Assembly (NCBI RefSeq): GCF_000002425.4
Contig: NC_037273.1
Coordinates: forward strand, 11,647,986-11,711,985
Reading direction: 5' to 3'
DNA: 64,000 nt
DNA from: Physcomitrium patens
Taxonomy: Eukaryota; Streptophyta; Bryopsida; Funariales; Funariaceae
Shown here: positions 8,896-20,749 of the stretch, piece by piece
How positions within the stretch are numbered: the stretch's first letter is position 1
Layout: every line of letters starts with the position of its first letter
Notes under the pieces: model-generated
Databases searched by the model: none
What the model saw: the letters and a program-made list of their open reading frames with translations, nothing else
Told to the model about the DNA's origin: nothing
Made by a program: the position numbers and the translations under genes

Positions 8896-11800
8896 CCCTT
8901 GCCTTCACCTTCAAGTGGATCTTAGTGGAGGAATTCTGTCCTTACTTTCACCTTCAAGTGAACCTTAGTGGAGAAGTTCTGCCCTTGTCTTTACTTTCAA
9001 GTAGACCTTAATGGAGAAGTTATGCCCTCGCCTTCATCATCAAGTAGACCTTGGTGGAGAAGTTCAGCTCTTGCCTTCACCTTCAAGTGGACCATAGTAG
9101 AGAAGTTCGGCCCTCGCCTTCATTTTCAAGTGAACCTTTGTAGAGAAGTTCTGTCCTTGCCTTCACCTTCAAGTGAACCTTGGTGGAGAAGTTCTGCACT
9201 TGTCTTCACCTTCAAATAGACTTTAGTGGAGAAGTTTTTCTCTCGCCTTTACCTTCAAGTAGACCTTAGTAGAAAAGTTTTGTCCTTGCCTTCACCTTCA
9301 AGTGGACCTTAGTAGAGAAGTTTTGCCCTTGTCTTCACCTTCAAGTAGACTTTAGTGGAGAGGTTTTGTCCTAACCTTCACCTTCAAGTGGACCTTAGTA
9401 GAGAAGTTTTGTCCTTGCCTTCACCTTTAAGTAGACCTTAGTGGAAAAGTTTTGCCCTTGCCTTCACCTTCAAGAGGACCTTAGTGGAGAAGTTTTGTTC
9501 TTGCCTTCATCTATAAGTCGACCTTAGTGGAGAAGTTCTGCCCTTGCCTTCACCTTTAAGTAGACGTTAGTGGAGAAGTTCTGCCCTCGCCTTCACCTTT
9601 AAGAGGACCTTAGCAGAGAAGTTTTGTCCTTGCCTTCATCTTTAAGTGGACCTTAGTGGAGAAGTTTTGCCCTTGCCTTCATCTTTAAGTCGACCTTAGT
9701 GGAGAAGTTTTGTCCTTGCCTTCACCTTTAAGTGGACCTTTGTGGAGAAGTTCAGCCCTTGCCTTCACCTTGAAGTAGACCTTAGTGGAGAATTTCTGCC
9801 CTTGCCTTCACTATTAAGTAGACCTTCCTGGAGAAGTTCTGCCCTAGCCTTCACCTTCAAGTGGACCTTAGTGGAGAAGTTCTGCCCTCACCTTCACCTT
9901 CAAGAGGACCTTAGTAGAGAAGTTTTGTCCTTGCCTTCACCTTTAAGTGGATCTTAGTGGAGAAGTTCTGTCCTTGCCTTCACCTTCAAGTGCACCTTGG
10001 TGGAGAAGTTCTGTCCTTGCCTTCACCTTCCAGTAGACTTTAGTAGAGAAGTTTTGCCCTCGCCTTCACCTTCAAGTGGACCTTAGTAGAGAAGTTTTGT
10101 CCTTGCCTTCACCTTCAAGTGGACCTTACTAGAAAAGTTTTGCCCTTATCTTTATCTTCAAGTGGACTTAAGTGGAGAGATTTTGTCCTCACCTTCACCT
10201 TCAAGTGGACCTTAGTAGAGAAGTTTTGTCCTTGCTTTAACCTTTAAGTAGATCTTAGAGAAGAAGTTCAAATCTTGCCTTCACCATCAACAGGACCTTA
10301 ATAGAGAAATTTTGTCCTTGCCCTCACCTTTAAAGGGACCTTAGTAGAGAAGTTTTGTCTTTACCTTCACCTTCAAGTAGACCTTAATAGAGAAGTTTTG
10401 CCCTTGCCTTCACCTTAAAATAGCCTTAGTGGAGAAGATTTGCCCTAATCTTCACCTTCAAGTGGACTTTAGAGGAGAGGTTTTGTCCTCACCTTCACCT
10501 TCAAGTCGACCTTAGTAGAAACGTTTTGTCTTTGCCTTCACCTTTAAGTAGATCTTAGTGGAGAAGTTTTGCCCTTGCCTTCACCTTCAAGAGGACCTTA
10601 GTAGAGAAGTTTTGTCCTCGCTTTCACCTTTAAGTAGACCTTAGAAGAGAAGTTCTGGCCTAACCTTCACCTTTAAGTAGACCTTAATGGAGAAGTTCTG
10701 CCCTCGCCTTCACCTTCAAGAGGATCTTATTAGAGAAGTTTTGTCCTTGCCTTCACTTTTAAGTGGACCTTACAAGAGAAGTTATGTCCTTGCTTTAACC
10801 TTTAAGAAGACCATAGTAGAGAAGTTCTGCCCTTGCTTTCACCTTTAAGTCGACCTTGGTGGAGAAGTTCTGCCCTTGCCTTCACCTTCAAGAGGACCTT
10901 AGTAGAGAAGTTTTGTCCTTGCTTTCACCTTTAAGTAGACCTTAGAAGAGAAGTTCTGGCCTAACCTTCACCTTTAAGTAGACCTTAATGGAGAAGTTCT
11001 GCCCTCGCCTTCACCTTCAAGAGGACCTTATTAGAGAAGTTTTGTCCTTGCCTTCACTTTTAAGTGGACCTTAGAGGAGAAGTTCTATCCTTGCCTTCAT
11101 CTTCAAGAGGACTTTACAGGAGAAGTTATGTCCTTGCTTTAACCTTTAAGAAGACCATAGTAGAGAAGTTCTGCCCTTGCCTTCACCTTTAAATGGACCT
11201 TAGTGGAGAAGTTCTGCCCTCGCCTTCACCTTCAAGAGGACCTTAGTAGAGAAGTTTTGTCCTCGCCTTCTCCTTCAAGTGGACCTTAGTAGAGAAGTTT
11301 TGTCCTTGCCTTCTCCTTCAAGTGGACCTTAGTAGAGAGGTTTTGCCCTTGTCTTCACCTTTAAGTGGACCTTACTAGAGAAGTTTTGCCCTTATCTTCA
11401 CCTTCAAGTGGACTTTAGTGGAGAGATTTTGTCCTCACCTTCACCTTCAAGTGGACCTTAGTAGAAAAGTTTTGTCCTTGCCTTCACCTTCAAGTGGACC
11501 TTACTAGAGAAGTTTTGCCCTTGCTTTCACCTTCAAGTGCACCATAGTAGAGAAGTTTTGCCCTTATCTTCACCTTCAAGTGGACTTTAGTGGAGAGGTT
11601 TTGTCCTCACCTTCACCTTCAAATGGACCTTAGTAGACAAGTTTTGTCCTTGCCTTAACCTTTAAGTGGACCTTAGTAGAAAATTTTTGTCCTTGCCTTA
11701 ACCTTTAAGTGGACCTTACAGGAGAAGTTTTGTCCTTGCCTTCACCTTCAAGAGGACCTTAGTAGAGAAGTTTTGTCCTTGCCTTCACCTTCAAGAGGAC

Positions 11801-14800
11801 CTTAGTAGAGAAGTTTGGTCCTTACCTTCACCTTCTAATGGACCTTAGTGGAGAAGTTTTGCCTTTGTCTTCATCTACAAGTGGACTTTAGTGGAGAGGT
11901 TTTGTCCTCACCTTCACCTTCAAGTAGACCTTGGTAGAGAAGTTTTGTCCTTGCCTTCACCTTTAAGTGGACCTTAGTGGAGAAGTTTTGTCCTTGCCTT
12001 CACCTTCAAGAGGACCTTAGTAGAGAAGTATTGTCCTTCCCTTCACCTTTAAGTCGACCTTAGTGGAGAAGTTCTGCCCTTGCCTCTACGTTTAAGTGGA
12101 CCATAGTGGAGAAGTTCTGCCCTCGCCTTCACCTTCAAGAGGACCTTAGCAGAGAAGTTTGTCCTTGCCTTCACCTTTAAGAGGATCTTAGTAGAGAAGT
12201 TTTGTCCTTGCCTTCAATTTTAAGTGGACCTTAGTGGAGAAGTTCTGTCCTTGCCTTCACCTTCAAGTGGACCTTGGTAGAGAAGTTCTACCCTTGCCTT
12301 CACCTTCAAGTGGACCATAGTAGAGAAGTTTTGTCCTTGTCTTCACCTTCAAGAGGACCTTAGTAGAGAGGTTTTGTCCTCGCCTTCAGCTTCAAGTGGA
12401 CCTTAGTAGACAAGTTTTGTCCTTGCCTTCATCTTTAAGTGGACCTTAGTAGAGAAGTTTTGTCCTTGCCTTAACCTTTAAGTGGACCTTACTGGAGAAG
12501 TTCTGTCCTTGCCTTCACCTTCAAGTAGACTTTAGTGGAGAAGTTTTGCCCTTGCCTTCACCTTCAAGTGGACCATAGTAGAGAAGTTCTCCCGTTGCCT
12601 TCACCTTGAAGAGGACCTTAGTAGAAAAGTTTTGTCCTTGCCTTCACCTTTAAGTGGACCTTAGTAGAGAAGTTCTCTCCTTGCCTTCACCTTCAAAAAG
12701 ACCTTACTAGAGAAGTATTGTCCTTGCCTTCACCTTTAAGAGGACCTTAGTGGAGAAGTTCTGCCCTTGCCTTCACCTTCAAGTGGACCTTGGAGGAGAA
12801 GTTCTGCCCTTGCCTTCATCTTCAAGTAGACCTTAGTGGAGAAGTTTTGTCCTTGCCTTCACCTTTAAGTGGACCTTAGTGGAGAAGTTCTGCCCTTGCC
12901 TTCACCTTCAAGAGGACCTTAGTGGAGAAGTTTTGCCCTTGCCTTCACCTTCAAGCAGACCTTAGCGGAGAAGTTTTGTCCTTGCCTTCACCTTCAAGTG
13001 GACCTTGGTGGAGAAGTTCTGTCCTTGCCTTCACCTTCAAGTAGACTTTAGTGGAGAAGTTTTGTCCTTGCCTTCACCTTCAAGTGGACTTTAGTGGAGA
13101 AGTTTTGTCCTCGCCTTCACCTTCAAGTGGACCTTAGTAGAGAAGTTCTGTCCTTGCCTTCACCTTGAAGAGGACCTTAGTAGAGAAGTTTTGTCCTTCT
13201 CTTCACCTTTAAGTGGACCTTAGTAGAGAAGTTCTCTCCTTGCCTTCACCTTCAAAAAGACCTTACTAGAGAAGTATTGTCCTTTCCTTCACCTTTAAGT
13301 CGACCTTAGTGGAGAAATTCTGCCCTTGCCTTCACCTTCAAGTGGACCTTAGTGGAGATGTTTTGCCCTCGCCTTCACCTTCAAGAGGACCTTATCAGAG
13401 AAGTTTTGTCCTTGCCTTCACCTTTAAGTGGACCTTAGTGGAGAAGTTCTGCCCTTGCCTTCACCTTTAAGAGGACCTTAGTAGAGAAGTTTTGTCTTTG
13501 CCTTCAACTTTAAGTGGACCTTAGTGGAGAAGTTCTGTCCTTGCCTTCACCTTCAAGTGGACCTTGGTGGAGAAGTTCTGCCCTTGCGTTCACCTTCAAG
13601 AGTACCTTAGTAGAGAAGTATTGTTCTTACCTTCACCTTTAAGTCCACCTTAGTGGAGAAGTTCTCCCCTTGCCTCTACCTTTAAGTAGACCTTAGAGGA
13701 GAAGTTGTGACCTCGCCTTCACCTTCAAGAGGACCTTAGCAGTGAAGTTTTGTCCTTGCCTTCACCTTTAAGTGGACCTTAGTGGAGAAGATCTGTCCTT
13801 GCCTTCACTTTTAAGAGGACCATAGTAGAGAAGTTTTGTCCTTGCCTTCAACTTTAAGTGGACCTTAGTAGAGAAGTTCTGTCCTTATCTTCACCTTCAA
13901 GTGGACCTTTTTAGAGAAGTTTTGCCCTTGCCTTCACCTTCAAGTGGACCATAGTAGAGAAGTTTTATCCTTATCTTCACCTTCAAGAGTACTTTAGTAG
14001 AGAGGTTTTGTCCTCACCTTCAGCTTCAAATGGACCTTAGTAGACAAGTTTTGTCCTTGCTTTAATCTTTAAGTGGACCATAGTAGAAAAGTTTTGTCCT
14101 TGCCTTAACCTTTAAATGGACCTTACAGGAGAAGTTCAACCCTTGCCTTCACCTTCAAGTACACCTTTGTAGAGAAGTTTTGTCCTTGCCTTCATTTTCA
14201 AGAGGACCTTAGGAGCGAAGTTATGTCCTTGCCTTCAACTTTAAGTGGACCTTAGTGGGGAAGTTCTGTCCTTGCCTTCACCTTTAAGTCAAGCTTGGTG
14301 GAGAAGTTCTGCCCTTGCCTTCACCTTCCAGTAGACTTTAGTAGAGAAGTTGTGCCCTCGCCTGCACCTTCAAGTGGACCTTAGTAGAGATGCTTTGTCC
14401 TTGCCTTCTCCTTCAAGTGGACCTTAGTAAAGAAGTTTTGTCCTTGCCTTCAACTTTCAGTGGACCTTAGTGGGGAAGTTCTGTCCTTGCCTTCACCTTT
14501 AAGTCGATCTTCGTGGAGAAGTTCTGCCCTTGCCTTCACCTTCTAGTAGACTTTAGTCAAGAAGTTGTGCCCTCACCTTCACCTTCAAGTGGACCTTAGT
14601 AGAGAAGTTTTGCCCTTGTCTTCACCTTTAAGTGGACCTTACTAGAGAAGTTTTGCCCTTATCTTCACCTTCAAGTGGACTTTAGTGGAGAGATTTTGTC
14701 CTCACCTTCACCTTCAAGTGGACCTTAGTAGAGAAGTTTTATTCTTGCCTTCACCTTCAAGTGGACCTTACTAGAGAAGTTTTGCCCTTGCTTTCACCTT

Positions 14801-17800
14801 CAAGTGGACCATAGTAGAGAAGTTTTGCCCTTATCTTCACCTTCAAGTGGACTTTAGTGGAGAGGTTTTGTCCTCACCTTCACCTTCAAATGGACCTTAG
14901 TAGACAAGTTTTGTCCTTGCCTTAACCTTTAAGTGGACCTTAGTAGAAGTTTTGTCCTTGCCTTCACCTTCAAGAGGACCTTAGTAGAGAAGTATTGTCC
15001 TTACCTTCACATTTAAGTCGACCTTAGTAGAGAAATTCTGCCCTTGCCTCTACCTTTAAGTGGACCTTAGCGAAAAGTTTTGTCCTTGCCTTCACCTTTA
15101 AGTGGACCTTAGTGGAGAAGTTCTGCCCTTCCCTTCACCTTTAAGAGGACCTTAGTAGAGAAGTTTTGTCCTTGCCTTCACCTTTAAGTGGACCTTAGTA
15201 GAGAAGTTCTGTCCTTGTCTTCACCTTCAAGTGGACCTTGGTGGAGAAGTTCTGTTCTTGCCTTCACCTTCCAGTAGACTTTAGAAGAGAAGTTGTGTCC
15301 TTGCCTTCTCCTTCAAGTGGACCTTAGTAGAGAAGTTTTGCCCTTGTCTTCACCTTTAAGTGGACCTTACTAGAGAAGTTTTGCCCTTATCTTCACCTTC
15401 AAGTGGACTTTAGTGGAGAGATTTTGTCCTCACCTTCACCTTCAAGTGGACCTTAGTAGAGAAGTTTGGTCCTTGCCTTCACCTTCTAATGGACCTTAGT
15501 GGAGAAGTTTTGCCTTTGTCTTCATCTGCAAGTGGACTTTAGTGGAGAGGTTTTGTCCTCACCTTCATCTTCAAGTAGACCTTGGTAGAGAAGTTTTGTC
15601 CTTGCCTTCACCTTTAAGTGGACCTTAGTGGTGAAGTTATGCCCTTGCCTTCACCTTCAAGAGGACCTTAGTAGAGAAGTATTGTCCTTACCTTCACCTT
15701 TAAGTCGACCTTAGTAGAGAAGTTCTACCCTTGCCTCTACCTTTAAGTGAACCTTAGCGGAGATGTTCTGCCCTCGCCTTCACCTTCAAGAGGACCTTAG
15801 CAGAAAAGTTTTGTCCTTGCCTTCACTTTTAAGTGGACCTTAGTGGAGAAGTTCTGTCCTTGCCTTCACTTTTAAGAGGACCTTAGTAGAGTAGTTTTGT
15901 CCTTGCCTTCAACTTTAAGTGGACCTTAGTAGAGAAGTTCTGTCCTTGTCTTCACCATCAAGTGGACCTTGGTGGAGAAGTTCTGCTCTTGCCTTCACCT
16001 TCCAGTAGACTTTAGTGGAGAAGTTGTGCCCTCGGCTTCACCTTCAAGTGGACCTTAGTAGAGAAGTTTTGTCCTTGCCTTCACCTTTAAAAGTTGGCCT
16101 TTACTAGAAAAAGTTTTGCCCTTTATTCTCACCTTCAAGTGGACCTTACTAGAGAAGTTTTGCTCTTATCTTCACCTTCAAGTGGACTTTAGTAGAGAGG
16201 TTTCGTCCTCACCTTCACCTTCAAATGGACCTTAGTAGAAAAGTTTTGTCCTTATCTTAACCTTTAATTGGACCTTACAAGAGAAGTTCAACCTTTGCCT
16301 GAACCTTCAAGTAGACCTTAGTAAAGAAGTTTTGTCCTTGCTTTCTCCTTCAAGTGGACCTTAGTAGAGAAGTTTTGCCCTTGTCTTCACCTTCAAGAGG
16401 ACCTTAATAGAGAAGTATTGTTCTTACCTTCACCTTTAAGTCGACTTTAGTGTAGAAGTTCTGCCCTTCCCTCTACCTTTAAGAAGACCTTAGTGGAGAT
16501 GTTTTGCCCTCGCCTTCATCTTCAAGAGGACCTTAGCAGAGAAGTTTTGTCCTTGCCTTCACCTTTAAATGGACCTTAGTGGAGAAGTTCTGCCCTTGCC
16601 TTCACCTTTAAGAGGACCTTAGTAGAGAAGTTTTGTCTTTGCCTTCAACTTTTAGAGGACCTTAGTGGAGAAGTTCTGTCCTTGCCTTCACCTTCAAGTG
16701 GACCTTGGTGGAGAAGTTCTGCTCTTGCGTTCACCTTCAAGAGTACCTTAGTAGAGAAGTATTGTTCTTACCTTCACCTTTAAGTCCACCTTAGTGGAGA
16801 AGTTCTCCCCTTGCCTCTACCTTTAAGTGGACCTTAGAGGAGAAGTTGTGACCTCGCCTTCACCTTCAAGAGGACCTTAGCAGTGAAGTTTTGTCCTTGC
16901 CTTCACCTTTAAGTGGACCTTAGTGGAGAAATTCTGCCCTTGCCTTCACCTTCAAGACGACCTTAGTAGAGAAGTTTTTTCCTTGCCTTCACCTTTAAGT
17001 GGACCTTAGTGGAGAAGTTTTGCCCTTGCCTTCACCATTAAGTGGACCTTAGTAGAGAAGTTCTGTCCTTGTCTTCACCTTCAAGTGCACCTTGGTGAAG
17101 AAGTTCTGCCCTTGCCTTCACCTTCAAATAGACTTTAGTGGAAAAGTTTTGCCCTCGCCTTCACCTTCAAGTGGACCTTAGTAGAGAAGTTATGTCCTTG
17201 CCTTCACCCTTAAGAGGACCTTAGTAGAAAAGTTTTGTCCTTGCCTTCACTTTCAAGTAGACTTTAGTGGAGAAGTTTTGCCCTTGCCTTCACCTTCAAG
17301 TGGACCATAGTAGAGAAGTTCTCCCCTTGCCTTCACCTTGAAGAGGACCTTAGTAGAAAAGTTTTGTCCTTGCCTTCACCTTTAAGTGGACCTTAGTAGA
17401 GAAGTTCTCTCCTTGCCTTCACCTTCAAAAAGACCTTACTAGAGAAGTATTGTCCTTGCCTTCACCTTTAAGAGGACCTTAGTGGAGAAGTTCTGCCCTT
17501 GCCTTCAGCTTTAAGTGGACCTTAGTAGAGAAGTTCTGCCCTTGCTTTCACCTTGAAGAGGACCTTAGTAGAGAAGTTTTGTCCTTCTCTTCACCTTTAA
17601 GTGGACCTTAGTAGAGAAGTTCTCCTCTTGCCTTCACCTTGAAAAAGACCTAACTAGAGAAGTATTGTCCTTGCCTTCACCTTTAAGTCGACCTTAGTGG
17701 AGAAGTTCTGCCCTTGCTTTCACCTTTAAGTGGACCTTAGTGGAGATGTTTTGCCCTCGCCTTCACCGTCAAGAGGACCTTAGCAAAGAAGTTTTGTCCT

Positions 17801-19232
17801 TGCCTTCACATTTAAGTCGACCTTAGTGGAGAAGTTCTGCCCTTGCCTTCACCTTCAAGACGACCTTAGTAGGGAAGTTTTGTCCTTGCCTTCAACTTTA
17901 AGTGGACCTTAGTGGAGAAGTTCTGTCCTTGCCTTCACCTTCAAGTGCACCTTGGTGAAGAAGTTCTGCCCTTGCCTTCACCTTCAAGTAGACTTTAGTG
18001 GAAAAGTTTTGCCCTCGCCTTCACCTTCAAGTGGACCTTAGTAGAGAAGTTATGTCCTTGCCTTCACTCATAACTGGACCTTAATAGAGAAGTTTTGTCC
18101 TTGCCTTCAGCTTCAGGTAGATTTTAGTGGAGAAGTTTTGCCCTCGCCTTCACCTTGAAGTGGACCTTAGTAGAGAAGTTCTGCCCTTGCCTTCACCTTC
18201 AAGAGGACCTCAGTAGAGAAGTTTTGTCCTTGCCTTCAACTTTAAGTGGACCTTAGTAGAGAAGTTCTGTCCTTGCCTTCACCTTCAAGTGTACCTTGGT
18301 GGAGAAGTTCTGCCCTTGCCTTCATCTTCAAGTAGACTTCAGTGGAGAAGTATTGTCCTTGCCTTCACCTTTAAGTCGACCTTAGTGGAGAAGTTCTGCC
18401 CTTGCTTTCACCTTTAAGTGGATCTTAGTGGAGATGTTTTGCCCTCGCTTTCACCCTCAAGAAGACCTTAGCAAAGAAGTTTTGTCCTTGCCTTCACCTT
18501 TAAGTGGACCTTAGTGGAGAAGTTCTGCCCTTGCCTTCACCTTCAAGAGGACCTTAGTAGAGAAGTTTTTTCCTTGCTTTCATCTTTAAGTGGACCTTAG
18601 TGGAGAAGTTTTGCCCTGGCCTTCACCATTAAGTGGACCTTCATGGAGAAGTTCAGCCCTCGCTTTCACCTTCAAGTGGACCTTAGTAGAGAATTTTTGC
18701 CCTTGCCTTCACTATTAAGTAGACCTTCGTGGAGAAGTTCTGTCCTAGCCTTCACGTTTAAGTAGACCTTAATGGAGTAGTGTTGCCCTTGCCTTCGCCT
18801 TCAAGAGGACCTTAGTAGAGAAGTTTTGTCCTTGCCTTCACCTTTAAGTGGACCTTAGTGGAGAAGTTTTGGCCTTGCCTTTTGCTCTAAGTGGACCTTC
18901 GTGGAGAAGTTCAGCCCTCACCTTCAACTTCAAGTCGACCTTAGTGGAGAATTTTTGCCCTTGCCTTGACTACTAAGTAGACCTTTGTGGAGAAGTTTTG
19001 CCCTAGCCTTCACCTTTAAGTCGATCTTAGTGGAGTAGTTCTGCCCTTGCCTTTGCGTTGAAGAGGTCCTTAGTAGAGAAGTTTTGTCCTTGCCTTCACT
19101 TTTAAGTGGACCTTAGTAGAGAAGTTCTGTACTTGCCTTCACCATCAAGAGGACCTTAGTAGAGAAGTTTTATGCTTGCCTTCACTTTTAAGTCGACCTT
19201 AGTAGAGAAGTTCTGCCCTTGTTTTTAACTTT
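8896..19232. repeat. 43-bp tandem repeat array, left block (about 240 units)
   Basis: The unit reads approximately CTTCACCTTCAAGTGGACCT followed by TAGTGGAGAAGTTCTGCCCT and TGC, 43 bp in all. The period was checked by spacing of the GTAGACC motif (9,001 to 9,044) and by larger multiples. Copies vary at the same positions: AAGTGG / AAGAGG / AAGTCG / AAGTAG, TTCTGCCC / TTTTGTCC, TAGTGG / TAGTAG. Adjacent copies form higher-order blocks. Because 43 is not a multiple of 3, every frame is visited in turn and the short open frames inside are accidental. The block is interrupted at 19,233 by a Ty3 element and resumes in register at 27,832. No resemblance to a known satellite comes to mind. Confidence 0.97.
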
Positions 19233-19236
19233 ACGT

Positions 19237-20540
19237 TGTCATATTACGTGCTTTCTTGCTCGAGAACGTGCCGAGCGTCTGGCTGTACAAGGTAGTATGG
19301 AGATTCGTTGATAGTCAAGCAGTCTATCAGTTTTGACTGCTGGAATATAAATGACTGCAACAATGTACCGTAAATCTATACGGATGCTCTTCGACTGCTT
19401 ATCGAAGTCCTTTTTGCCCCAGTCGGTAGGTCTCTAGATGTTACAGAGAACCCCAAACAACCCAAACTATTAATCTTAAATACCTCTTTGTACTTACGAT
19501 CTTGTATCCACTGACTGTCTTGTTAGATTAACCCAATAAATTTTATTCACTCCGCATACTCAATCCTATAGACACCCTTTTAATCCTTCAATCACAGACA
19601 TAACTCGATTTTACAAAACAGTCAAGAGTACTCAAACCCATTTCATTAAAAATCTCGATTCACTATTACAATACTGACTTCTGCAGCGATTGCCTCAGTC
19701 TTCCCAAAACTCTACGAAGAAAAAAATCCAAATTCTATGTCTTTCCTTCCCCGACCCGAAGTATGAAGCTCGTCTCTCTAATCCCCTTGATCTTCAAAAA
19801 CCTCCAATGAAAACCGAACTAGTAACCTTGCCAAAACTTGAAAAAATCCCTTGCTCCCCTGATTCCCCTTCAAACTTATATCCCCCCTAACCTTATCCTC
19901 TGAATTTCTTCAATCTTCCGTCTTAGATCCGGAATTGGCTCCCACCGTCAAGCTTGGATCCGAAATTGGCTCTCACTGTCAGAGCTTTCTCCTCTGTTTT
20001 TACCTTTAAGAAATCCATTTACTGAAAACAACGTTCCCTGAAACGGCATAGAAAACAGGACAGCCTGAAACAGAATCAAACACCGTAATCGGGACCACAT
20101 TGAGTCGCCCGACCAATTCAAGTCCCATATTGGGTAAGAGTCCAGTAGTAACTTGGATGTTCCCGTAATTGGATCAAATTGGTCCTCCTGTCGGATTGGC
20201 TAAGACTCGTAGTAAGACCTGGATTTCCTGTAATTGGGTTGACCGGCCAATTCAGGTCTCATATTGGATAAGAGGACCCGAATTGGATTCTTGAAATTGG
20301 ACCCAATTGGCTCTTCGAACCCATCGTGTGAATTGGCCCTTCTCTTCCTGCTGACTCCCGTTATTGGAACTGAATGGAGCATTTCAGTATGCCCCGAATG
20401 AATGTAACGGGGTTATTGAACCTAGCCACTCAGTATTTGTACAGGAGTTGGTCAATGCTCTCAATATTCGAGGTAACTGAATATTAATAAAATTCCCCTT
20501 TCTTTTTATTTTCACTGTATACTCGTGTTACAACACGACA
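19237..20540 (-). repeat. 3' LTR of the Ty3 element (left)
   Basis: 1,304 bp, read on the minus strand from TGTCGTGTTG to ...TAATATGACA, giving TG...CA ends. A purine tract (AGAGGAGGTGGA) immediately precedes it. The inside holds diverged internal repeats rich in AATTGG (about 20,100-20,360). The start of the minus-strand LTR carries a TATA-like ACGAGTATACAGTG. It matches the right LTR over its full length. Confidence 0.93.
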
Positions 20541-20552
20541 TCCACCTCCTCT
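20541..20552 (-). other. polypurine tract of the Ty3 element
   Basis: Minus strand AGAGGAGGTGGA directly before the TG of the 3' LTR; this primes plus-strand DNA synthesis in LTR elements. Confidence 0.8.
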
Positions 20553-20749
20553 GAACCTGTGCATCCTCCGGTATGCACCAATTTACCCAATTGCTGTTTG
20601 ATTCAGAATATATCCTCTACGTATTTGTCCAGTTCCTCTTCGTCACCTTCATTATCCAAATCACTTTCATCTTCTTGCTGCGGAATCTCTATACCTTCAT
20701 TAAGGTCTTCCATATTCATCTCTGCGTGTCTTCGTTTAAATATTTTTAC

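Noticed and set aside
8778..9957. Open frames of 71-83 codons within the 43-bp array with a repeating protein-like pattern
   Set aside because: 43 is not a multiple of 3, so each frame is a rotating translation of non-coding repeat; frames close wherever AAGTAG variants occur.
8896..19232. CRISPR array
   Set aside because: The whole 43-bp unit repeats without unique spacers, in a eukaryotic genome.
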